Shown: one piece after another, positions 12,852-25,300 of the stretch
Layout: each line of letters begins with the position of its first letter
Position numbering within the stretch: position 1 is the first letter of the stretch
Source: Symsagittifera roscoffensis
Lineage: Eukaryota; Xenacoelomorpha; Acoela; Convolutidae
DNA length: 64,000 nucleotides
Direction: 5' to 3'
NCBI RefSeq assembly: GCF_963678635.1
Contig: NC_087068.1
Coordinates: 44,619,013-44,683,012 of the forward strand
The notes under the pieces: generated by a model
What the model was told of the DNA's origin: nothing
Seen by the model: only the letters and a program-made list of their open reading frames with translations
Databases searched by the model: none
Program-made: the position numbers and the translations under genes

Positions 12852-13343
12852 GATCATTATTACTATTATTATGATGATTATTATTATTATGATTATTATT
12901 ACGATTATTATTATTATGATTATTATGATTATTATTATGATTATTATTATGATTATTATTATTAATATTATGATTATTATTATGATTATTATTATGATTA
13001 TTGTTATTATTATCATTATTATATTATGATTATGATTATTATGATTATGATTATGATTATTATGATTATTATCATGATTATATTATGATTATTATGATGA
13101 TTATTATTACGATTATTATTATGATTATTATTATGATTATTATTATTATTATTATGATTAATATTATTATGATTATTATGAGTATTATTATTATTATGAT
13201 TATTATTATGATTACGATTATTATTATTATGATTATTATTATTATTATGATTATTATTATTATTATTATTATGATTATTATTATTATTATTATTATTATG
13301 ATAATTATTATGATTATTATTATGATTATTATGATTATTATTA

Positions 13344-13389
<46 letters not shown>

Positions 13390-16300
13390 GATAATTATTA
13401 TGATTATTATTATGATTATTATGATTATTATTATTGTTATTATTATCATTATTATATTATGATTATGATTATGATTATTATGATTATGATTATTATTATT
13501 ATTATCATGATTATATTATGATTATTATGATGATTATTATTATGATTATTATTATGATTATTATTACGATTATTATTATGATTATTATGATTATTATTGT
13601 TATTATTATCATTATTATATTATGATTATTATTATTATTATTATGATTATTGTTACGATTATTATTATTATGATTATGATTATTATGATTATTATTATGA
13701 TTATAATGATTATTATTTTGATTATTATTATGATTATGATTATTATGATTTTGATTATTATTATGATTTTTATTTTTATGATGATTACTATTATTATGAT
13801 TAACCAGTTGAAGTGTTTCTTGAGTTACATAATTGAACCTTGATAACGCGTTTCTAGAATAATCGCAACAAAAACGATCAGAACCTTGATGATACTAACT
13901 TCTCGGATAGGCGCTGTGCCCACACACATTCCAGTGAGACTCAACTTGAGTGGTTTGTAGTGTTCAATGTAACACATGAGGTTGTCGTATCTGATCTCCT
14001 GGCTGACTGTCTGCGGGTGGAAAGTGAGGTCAAACACCAGCTCCATGCCGGGGGACAAATAGCCCTCGGTGGGGGAGATGGAGAAATCAGGTGCGAATTT
14101 GGCCGCATTCCACTGGAAGCTGAAAAAACAAAAATTCTTTTAACATCTTTCAAAAGGAGGCAGAATTAAGTTGTGTTGAAGTTACCATAAGGATCACGTT
14201 TTTCTAAGGACTGAGCGATACTAACTGAGAGGAATGGGATGATTTTATTAAAAATCTAAAATATCTAAACATAAAAATGTTCTAATTATTGCAGTTTGAT
14301 CAGAGATGCAAACTTTCAACCTATTTATGTCACACCAGTGGGTCATATATACTACATTTTTCAAATGTTGGCAAAAATATATTTTTAATACTGGAGCAAA
14401 TCACGTATAATTTTTTATATCTCGAAAAAAAATATTTCTTGTTTTTCACACCTTCACTATGGCAAGCAGGACCATATGAACTTTTATTTCGTTGATTAGT
14501 TTCAATCAGGTTATACCTGGCCCCGATGTCACCCGAGTTGGTCATGACTAGTTTCCTGTTTGAACTGCTGTTCAAGGTCACAGCCCCGAAGGGAATGGTC
14601 TCACTGTCCAGAGTGACCTCGGTGGCCTGACAACAACCACTCAGAGCAAACAGAGGTGACGTCATCATACCATCCACTTCCAGTAACACCTAGAAAATTT
14701 CGAAAAGATATTTATCAAACTGGTATCCCAAAATTGCCACTGGAATCGCAATAAAGAACTATTAGACAGGCTGATTCCACGTTATTATTGCGGTTCGCGT
14801 ACAAACTGGTCAAGTCATTTTTCCCTTTGAATATTGCGGCCAGCTTTCTCTTTCAAAAAGCTGCAGAGAAAGAATCAGATCATGGGAAGTAGCGCAACAA
14901 ACAAAAATTATTACACGTTCCATGACATTTCACAAAAGTATCCTTTTTTCTGCGTGACTTACTTCTTCCAGGAACTGGGTGACTCTGGTCTTTGGGTGAA
15001 ACTTGACGTCAATGTCTATGCACCCGTTCTTCGCAGCCAGAGTGATGTCCTTCTCTGGCCACAGAGACAGAGTACCCGGATCACAGATTGCCGGGTCAGT
15101 CAAGTTGGTGCCTGAATTGAAACTAAGACATTTAGAAAAAGAAAGGCTAAGTTATCACACTGAGGCAAACCGCACCATCGAACTACAGTGCTGATTTAAA
15201 TTAACCGGACAAAAAGAACTAAATTTGAAATTTACAACGAGTTTATTCAAATTGGGTTGAGTTTAAGTGAAAACTCATGAAGACAAAACTTTTGCTTAAA
15301 ATTTTAGTAGAATTAATATGGTGTAATTTGTTTTGAGAAATTCGGGCACAAAATTTTATACCAAAAATGGGTCATTTTGGCTTTTCTTAATTGATCAAAA
15401 ATTACGCCGAAAAGACCCAGTCGACCACAGACATAAGTATATCAAAGTGAGCTTCTTACGTTGCCCAACAAACTTTAAGAAGGGTACATTCTCTAAAAAA
15501 AAAATTGCAAACCGTTTAAAAATTGTTTTTAAGTAAAAAGTTGGTATTTTATATAGTAAAAACGACCTTTTTTGTCTATCAAATAAAAATAAATTATTTT
15601 ATACAATGTTTTGGAGAATATACCCTTCTTAAAGTTTGTTGGGCAATGTAAGAAGCTCACTTTGATATAATTATGTCTGTGATCGACTGGGTATTTTCGG
15701 CATAATTTTTGATCAATTAAGAAAAGCCAAAATGATCCATTTTTGGGATAAATTGGCCCGAATTTCTCAAAACAAATTACACCATATTAATTCTGCTAAA
15801 ATTTTAAGCAAGTTTTGTCTTCATGAGTTTTCACTTAAACTCAACCCAGTTGGGGAAAAACGCGTTTTAAATTTCAAGTTTAACGCGTTTTGTCCGGTTA
15901 ATTTAAATCAGCACTGTGTTTGCAATACATACAAACATAGCATTGCAACCTAGCACATAGAACAGGAAGCTGAAGCCACCAAATCGAGAAAAATATTATT
16001 TGAAAAATTTCAAAAGTCAAACATTTACAATAATTTCCAGTTTAAGAACATAGAAAAACAGACTGTGGGAAAAATTTTAATGAAAGCAGGGATGCAAAAA
16101 AAATACTGAATTGTTTTTTTTTCTAAAAACTTTAACTTTCGAATTTTAATGAAAAAAAGAGGCTCTTAAAGCTTTTGAAACTTCGAAAGAATTTTATGAT
16201 TGACGATTTTTGAGAAAACTAATACAGCAGTTTGCCTTCCTTTTAGCGAATGAAATGAGTTAAATTTGGAAAAAAAAATTGAAAAAGAATCATTACTACA

Positions 16301-19300
16301 TATGCAAGTGCCTTCTCTGCGTTCATTGTCAATTACAAATATATCGCATACACAATCACTAGTGTTAAACAATCACTCAGAATAGTTCATCGAGCAGCCA
16401 CTACGTGGGTAGATAGATGCCAATTGAACTGATAACAAATTAACTTAAAAAATTTGAGCTAAAAATTTTGAAAATCTTACTGCAAACTAGAAATTCTTAA
16501 TGCCAATCACTACTGAAAACACAAAGTTAAAAAAAAAACTGACCACCAAATGAGGCAAAAAAATAGACTAAAACATAGCAAGGATTATCGGTTACTGTGC
16601 AAGTAGCACAAAATGTTCCGACCATAGTTTTAAAAAAAAACTACAAGAAAAATTTTTCCTTTTCAATTTAGTGTAGTTATCTCTTTGTGGTGTGATACAG
16701 GATCAGACGTGAAACTATAATTTAGGCATATTCGACAGTCATAGTAAGAAAGGCAAACAATTTTAGAAGACAAATTACCGCGAAAGCAAAAAAAAAACAC
16801 ATTAAAATCAACAACAAAAAATCAATTTTTTTTCGCAGTTTTTGAAATTGTTGATTCCAAAATGATATTAAAAATCTCTAAAAACTGATTTTACTCCAGT
16901 AAAATTAAATTTAATTAAATTTAAGCATAAATAAGCTACTGTAAACGGCCTAAATTAAACATAAAATTGCTTTACTTGCTCGAATTTAAACGCAAAATCA
17001 AAAATTTTAAACCGTTGTTCTTGACACTGGAAAAAATAGTCGAAATTTTTAAATGTCGTTTGAGTAAAAATTTGCGTGACACTCTCAGCATGAAAAAAAT
17101 GAGCAGTTTAGATAGACTCGTTTCAGCTTGAAGAGACAGTCGCGCTAGTAAAGTGGTGTGCATGCACGATAGGGCGCACGTAGGTCCAGGGATGGATCCC
17201 CTAAGTGAGCTTAAAGATGGTCTGAATAATAAAAAAGCAAACCCCAAGCAAATGTTTATTTCCCACTTTCTTCGACAATCAGAACAAAAAGAACTTGGTC
17301 CGTGACTTGAACTTAGACTTTGGGACCCGAAGACACTCGCTTCATGACTAGACTAAGTTGTAAAACCTAGAAAAAATATCGTGGTTTCCTAATAAAGCAA
17401 GGTCCATTTCTTACAGATTTGTAAATGTTAATTAACTGAAAAAAGTCTTGTTCCCGATTATAAGTACACTTGCTCTGTCAAGGGAAAATACTCGAATCCA
17501 CTATATAAGATAAAAATATTTAAGTATTCTCTATATCAGCAAATGAGACAGTTTGCAGTCTAAAAATGGATATGAAGTCATTTGAGAACTTCGTCGACAT
17601 TTTTATGCAGCTGCATACGAAAATTCCAGCTGATATACCTTTTTGTATGCAGCTGCATGCAGAAAGGTACATCATCAATGATTGCAGCTCCTAAGAATAA
17701 ACAGAGCGTGTATATTGGGAAAACTATGAGAGTTTATTCCAAAAAAGGAAGTTTGTGATGATTTTATACAAGTCTGTTTTATAAGAGACAAAGCAGAATG
17801 ATGGAAAATTGGTCGAGTTGGTTATAATCAACTGGGTGAAAAGTTTGTTTTACCGAGCGAGAATGTGACCGGTGAGAGACTGTGGTTGACAAGATGGACT
17901 CTCTTCTTGGAAACCTGTCCTATCCTGATGGCGCCCAAATTGCACGTCTTGTTCTTCGTACCACCCATCACGTCCAGCTGCAAAACAAAAAGATATTACA
18001 GTTGCAATATGAATATGAATTCGAGTCAAAATATTTCTCATAATTTTTTAATCGATTGTACACAAAACAAGAGTCAGAATAAAATATGGCTCCCTGATAC
18101 TATCGTAAATATTTGAATTATATAACGAAGATTTTTTTTATAAACGCGTAAGATTTGTTATAGAGAGATCATGTTCCACGTTAAGATCTCACAAAATATG
18201 GTACTCAATTAGTTATCTAATTAGTTAAGATCTTTTTATCAACCCAGGAAAAGATCAATTTTAACGGCCAAAACTGTAATGTATTGCCAAAACTGTAATA
18301 TATCAGAGTAGATAAAACAAAAAACATAGTCAACAGACAATTGGAAACTCAAGAAACCAGAAAAAACACTGACTTGTTTTTTTGAAAAACCTCAGCTTTC
18401 AAAATTCGCAGAAAAAATCGATGATTTCTCTAGAAAAACTCGATGATTTCACAGATAATTTTCTACAAAAATTTATGATCGACACTTTTTTGATAAAATA
18501 GAGTCAGTTTGAGAAAACTCGATCAAAATGTTTTTTTTTGCTGGAAAACCTGAAAATTAAATTCCATTTTCGAAACTAGAAATGGATCACGTTTTTTGTG
18601 ATCTTTACACTTTAGCTGTTCGATATTGGATTTTGCAGTACAAATATGATAGTTGGGTCCCAGGAAAAAGATGGGTCCCGCAATTTTTGGGTAAAACTTC
18701 AAAAACACTAGTAAACGAACGCAAACCATTTTTTCGAAGATTTTGAAACCTACAACTTGTTCTTCAGAGACCCGAGACTCATCATCATCATCATCATCAC
18801 ATATGTTATTTCGACACCAATTTCTTGAATTCAAAGGTGTTTGAGTTTAATTAAAAACCAGTTTTGTCGTATAAATAATCAGTCGCTCCCGCTAAAGATG
18901 AGTTCGTTTCTGTCGATAGCCGTACGTACTCTAAAATGAGCTGGGATTTAAACAGAAAATGTTCTTTGAAGATGGTTAAAAATCGGACCCGCTCTAAAAT
19001 GAGCGGGGCGTTTTATCGTCGTCGCCTTCTTTGCCTTCGTTTCACAGCCATTGGATTTTCTATGCTTCTGAAGGCGTCATAAAAGTCCTTAGCAAGTTCG
19101 CGCACGCCATTTGCTGTAGGTTAAAGTCCATCTGCGCAAACATGCCTCCGATAGCTGAACTTTACAGTTTTAAAGAGCGGGATTTTTTTACCATGCCGTT
19201 AGATTTCTGTAGCATTTATTCACTCTCCTGATAAGAGAGCGTTCACCTTCCCGGCTAATAAGTGACATGACGCCAACTTCGAAATTGCAGTCAAGGAGTC

Positions 19301-22300
19301 TAAAAATAGCACTCTCCATCTCCTCGGCTACTTCAGTCGCTCCCAATGACTGGCGCCCGGAACGGTCAAACAGGTTGTTTGTTCCTCCCATTATGAGCAC
19401 TGTTTGTACATCCAAGTTTTTCATGTCATTGAGAACCTGATCGCTACAAAGGGTTGAGAGAGTTCCACCAGGGCACGAAACTGTCACGGAATCTGGCAGA
19501 AAAATCCCATAAACTAGCGATGATCCCAAAACAGCATATGTCACTCTCTTGATCTTATCAGAGCTCAATATTATCCGTCTTTTGGGGAGAAACCTGGTTT
19601 CAACATGAACATTTCTTAGACGCAAGGTTTCGTTTAGCTTTTGAATTCCAACCTTTCTAGTTTCAGTCATTTTAGCAACCTTTAACTGAAACAAGTCTCA
19701 TAGTAATACTGGTTAAACAAATACGTTTTCAACTGTTTACGAAATTCAGTTTCATTTGGTAGTTTAAGGTTACATGGTAAGCTATTCCAATGGTGTGCGG
19801 CAGCAAATCTAAACGTCCTTTTTCCATAGTTCGTGTTAACCAGTGGTTTCTTAATGACCATGGTCCTTTCACTGAAACGGGAGGAACTTTTTTGTAGTGA
19901 AAAATATTTACTCAGATAAGACGGAACGATTTGAGGATTGAAAATGCATTTGTGTACGATTGTCAAAACTTTAAAAATCACTCGAGATTTTATGGGCAAC
20001 CAATGTAGATCATGTAGATAAGGAGTAATACTCGTTGACTTCTTCAAACCGAAAACAAATCTGCAGGCACTATTTTGGACTTTTTGCAACTTGTAGAGCA
20101 GATAAATTGGGAAGCTCGAGTACAAGCTATTGCAGTAGTCTAATCGACTCAAGACTAGCATTCTTGCCAACATATTTCTATTTTCAAAATCAAGGTAGAA
20201 ACGTATGCTGTATAGTTTCCGGAGACTGTGGTAACTGGCGCCACACGCGGAATCGATCTGTTTTTTCATTGACAAGGATCGGTCAATGAGGCAACCTAAA
20301 GACTTCACAGAGTTTTCTGTTGATTTCATCAGCTTAACCGTTGAATTTCCAATGAGTATTGAACCGTTTGTTAGACCTTTTGACTTACTAGTGGCTAGGT
20401 TAATTACTTGGCTTTTTGATTCATTTAACATAAGCCCCATGGACGAAAACCAGTTCGAAATAATAACCAGAGATCATTCTATTTCTGCTAATTCACTCTC
20501 ATTTTTAATTTCACAGTCTAAAGTAGTATCATCGGCATACACTTGGTGTGAAAATTTAGTTGAGCCAATAATATCGTTCAATGGTGTCAGGTAGATTGAG
20601 AACAGGAGGGGTCCCAGAAGAGAACCTTGAGGCACTCCAAATTCGAGTTCTTGAGAATTCGATAAAACATCATTGATAGCAACAATTTGAGTCCGATTCT
20701 CTAGATAGGAAAGAATTAGATCCACTGCATCATTCGTCATTCCAATCCGATTTTTCATGATCTTTCTCAATGTTTTATGATCAATGGTATCAAATGCAGC
20801 TGAAAGGTCAAGGGCTATCAAAAGGACCTGTCTCTTGTTGTCGAGACTAGTCAGTAGATCATCTGTAGTTTTTAGCAGAGCCGTTTCAGTTGAAAAATGC
20901 TTCCTGTAAGCAGATTGGTGTTCATCTAGAAGATTATAGGAGCTAAGGTATTGATCGAGCTGTTTATATAAAATTCTTTCAAAAACTTTACTGATAAACA
21001 TCAGATTCGCTATTGGTCTATAAGAATTTAAAACGTTTTGGTCAAGTTTGTGGTCTTTAAAGAGAGGAGTTATTACCGCTCTCTTGAGACACTTTGGAAA
21101 TTTGGACTGATGGATGCAATTGTTTCTCATAATGATGAAATAATCTTTCCGCGAGTGTGCTATTCTTTTCATATCTATCGTTTTCAGTATATCTTCTCGT
21201 GAGTTCGCGTTTGAAACCATTCTTACTGCTTCTTCTAATTCATCTATAGTCCTATATTGGAATTGGAAAGAAGAAACTGCAGTGAAAGCAAAGAGTGGCG
21301 GCGAGATGCCATTACTTTTAACATTTGCCACTAAATTTCTAACCTTCTGAATGAAAAATTGGTTGAAGTTTTCAGCTAATTCATAATCACTGGAGTATAT
21401 CAGTGGGAGAACGTTTTGTTGTTTTTCTCCAGCAAGGCGTTTCAATTCACGAAATTTGAGCGAATGGCTATTTGAAAGCTCAAAGCGCCTGGAAAAATAT
21501 ATCAATTTCTTCTCTCTAAACAGATCTTTACATTTCTTTAAATACTCCTTGAAAACTGTTTCGTTTTCTAATCCAGGTTTTACACGCATTACGGGTTCTA
21601 AATTTCTACGTTTTCGTTTTACGTCTGCTAACTCTTTATCGTAAAAATTACAAAATCGGTTTTTGACAACTTTGGTCTTAGTTGGCACATAATCAGTTTT
21701 CAGCAGCTGCAAAATTTCGATAAAATTCTCTGCCATCTCGTTCGGGTCACTGGTGTTCAGATTCAAGATTAAATTCTGATCTATTTCCGTCTCTAAATGT
21801 TTCCAGTCTGTATTGTTCCAATCATAAATAGTCAATCTGGTTTTATCCTTCCGTTGAATTGCGATTTCATAAGTGAACGTCAATAAATGGTGATCAGAGT
21901 ATTCAACGTGCTCATTTCTAACTGGTGAGCACAATTCCGGGTTTGAACAAATTATGAGGTCTAGAATTTTCCCGTATTCGTGAGTTGGTTTCTTAACAAT
22001 CTGTTCTAGGTTATATTCCAGTAGAATCGAACAAAATGTATTGGATTTGGCACAACGTCTGTTTTCTAGATCCAAATTAAAATCCCCCAGGAGGAGAATT
22101 TGGGTTTCAATTGATGAAGCAAGAATATTTTCAGTCAATTCATTAAAAAACTCGTTATAATTTCCACTCGGCGGTCTATATATTGCTGCAATTGTTATTT
22201 TGACTTTTCTAGTCACGACCGTAGTTACCAAGAATTCACCATCGTCCGAGAGATGGCTTAAAATTCTTTCACCCTGTAGTTATTCGTGAGAAATTATGGC

Positions 22301-25300
22301 AACACCTCCACCTATTTTAGCCGTTCGTGAAACATGATGGTATCGATATTCATTTGAAGAGTCTATGTACTGATTTAGAATATATTCCGTATCCGGCTTA
22401 AGCCAGGTTTCAGTTATGATCAAGATATCAACTTGTTCTATAGCCAATATGCTCTGTATTTGATTTACTTTTTTCGCTAGAGAACGTATATTAATTACAC
22501 CAACTTTCATAGCATTCGATTGAGACTCGGGTTTTTTATTTGATTTTAGTCAGTCGCTTTTCAAAGTTCTGAGCCAGGTTCTGGCTTCTGTTTCAAGATA
22601 GTACCTGTTTATTACAACGTTTTCCGGCCAAGAATTAGGTTGATCAATGATTGTTGCATGTTCGCCGTCAAATACACAGTGGAAACTTTTGTGGCGAGAT
22701 TTTTCCTTTGTTATTTCCCTGATATGATTCAGAGGAAATCCTTTGCTTTGACACCATGCGACTATATCACTTTCATCATTTGTCTGTTTTATTCTTCCAA
22801 CATAGAGATGGCGTCGTGGTCGTGGCTTCTCTACACCTTTGAGTGCTTCTGTTACCACTTCTCCCGTAAGTAGTGGTTTCTTTGGTCTGCGGTCATTTCT
22901 ATCTTTGGAGCCTTTTCGCTTCGTAACCCTCGAGCTACCAGCTTCTGAGGATACACTTTCACGAGCATTTCTGATGAATGCCGAAGAATTCAGATTAAAC
23001 TTCGCTGCCCCAGCATAATTGGTTTTGTTCTTTTCAATTATACTACTTGGTTCCCGATATTGCTTCAGCGATAGCAGCTCAGACTTTAATTCGTGCACAA
23101 CTTGCGCCATAGTCTTTATTGAGAACAGTTCTTGTCGCAGTTCATCAATAACTCGGAAAACATCTCTTTTACAGGTTCCACAATCTGGGCAACTCCATTC
23201 AATGTGCCCAACCACCTTATCGGCAGTGTTGAGGCCAATACACGCAGAGTGGGCAGAAGCTTGACAACCGACGCATTTCGCCGATTGATTGATTTAAGCG
23301 TTTTGACATACTGTACAGTGGAGAGACGACATATTTCAATTGTCTTGCTGGGAATTATTGGTCGTTTCCGCTCTAAAATGAGCTGGATTTTGGTAGATTT
23401 GTTTAAAGATATTTCCAAATTCTCTTTGTCGTTTCCGCTCTAAAATGAGCTGGATAACACCCGGGAATTTGTTCGTGTCTTTTCTGGCTGTCGTAACCAC
23501 TCTCAAATGAGCTGGTTTATCTTCTTTATCTGATTCTGTTTGTGTCAATTTCGATTTCCATCAACCGGATCTCTAAAATCCCTTCGTAGACAAGGGCTAC
23601 CCAAGATAAGATGTTTATCCGGTTCGTCGAGACATATCTATCTATTTAATAAGTTTATCACAACAATTAGGCTAATTTAAGAGTCTTTCATAAGAGTCTG
23701 AACTAGGGTCCTCGACTCTTAATTATCATGACAACACGTGGGTGTTAAAATGAATGACAAATGCTTATGCGTGTGGCATAAGTTACACAGAGGTGAAGCT
23801 GCGCTTCACAAACACGAGTGAGAACACGACAAAAAGCAGCTCTACAAAGTGCAATAAAAAAAAGTATAAATAAGCCTCGAATTGGTAAAAGTTCGGCATC
23901 GTCTTGGATTCGATCTCCGACCTAGATATTATGAGTCTCACGCATTAATCACTCAGCCACGGACGCTTAATAAAACACAAACTATAGCCACAAATAAAGC
24001 AGAGAACGGATGATATGAGTTTTCCTAAGCTACTGATCGTTATTATAGCAAAAGTGGCACCAAAAAATGAAGACTTTTATTTGCAAGTTAGGTTGAAAAA
24101 AAAGGTTCGTACTAAAACACTACGCTCGCAAAGGTAAATAGACTACAGGTCCATTATGAGCTATGACATTTAATGCTTGTGGTTTCTTTATCTCAAATGT
24201 TTTACACAGAAATATAATATTTGGGAAATTTTGCTCAGAAACTATAACTTAAACTGTGTAGAGAAAATTTTGCGCAAATTTTCCAGGTGCGAAAGTTAGT
24301 TGACGCGGCAAAAGTAACAATTGACGGTTGATTGAAAGATTCAAATAGATCAAACCCATACCTTCAGATCACAGCCATGTCCAGTAATGTTAACGTCTGT
24401 CTCAGTTAGTCCATTGATCAGGAACTTCACCACTTCACTGTATTTGACGCACTTCTGGGGGGCGAACTTGAACAACACCTGGCAGCTGCTGTCTGGCTCC
24501 AAAGTGCCCCCACCTTCCATCGACACTTTCAGGTGGGGCTGATTAGTGAAGAGACAGTCCACGCTAAAGGTAAGATTATGATGACAATTTATCCCGAGAA
24601 ACTTTGGCGCGAAAGAGGGGTTTCTATACTTTTTAAGCTACATTTTTGCATCAAATTTTGACCCCAACCCTAAAATTTTTGTTCGAATTTTGCTCCGTAA
24701 AAAAGGTTTGCGCGCACGCTTCTGTGCGCAGTATACAAAAAGACCGAAATTTGAGCTAGTTTACTTGTATACAAACGTTGATTAACATAGCAATTTTTCA
24801 AATGGAACTTTTCATTAGTTAGTTTCTGAAATATGATTCCGTCGTTTTAACGAGCGTTCTCCTATTTGATCTTTGGACTCACTTGATGGTCTTGCAGTCG
24901 TTGTTGGTAATTGTGAGTGAACTCTGCTTGACAATCTGCTCATTAGCCGACAGGAATGTGTAGCCGAAATTGTATTTGCGGAAGGAGAACTTCACACTTG
25001 GTTTCACAGCCTTCCCCACAAGAGCTATTTTGTACTTGGGCCCATTTTTAACCTGTAAAAGTGTGTTTTAAGGAAAAAAGTGCATAGATTTGATAGTTTA
25101 AACGCCAACTCTGAAACTTGAAAAATAACACATTTCTTCAATGCCGAGATAATATGTGACGAGCGAATCGATCCGAAAATCAAAAGAGGAAGAAATAGCT
25201 GATCGATTACGAAGATGAAAACAATAAAATCTCAAAAGTTGAGGTTCTAAAACCTTAGCACTTTCATGATAGACTTTGATTTAAGAAAATGAAAAAGAAT

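Larger units (their letters stand above)
18926..23520 (-). mobile_element. CR1/L2-like LINE, nearly complete
   Basis: A non-LTR retrotransposon reading on the minus strand: PHD-finger ORF1 (23332-22550), endonuclease-RT ORF2 (22510-19682) and an SGNH-hydrolase ORF3 (19670-about 19030). Only scattered nonsense codons were seen and no frameshift in ORF2, so the copy is fairly young. Both ends carry copies of the 14-bp GCTCATTTTAGAGC motif, three upstream of ORF1 (about 23367, 23436, 23500; the last has one change) and two beyond ORF3 (about 18930 and 18990). I found no target duplication, so the limits are set by those motifs. Confidence 0.85.

Noticed and set aside
12744-13843. Long open frames of poly-Ile, poly-Tyr/Asp or Ile/Met on both strands
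   Set aside because: They are translations of the ATT/ATG trinucleotide array; stop codons are rare there by composition.
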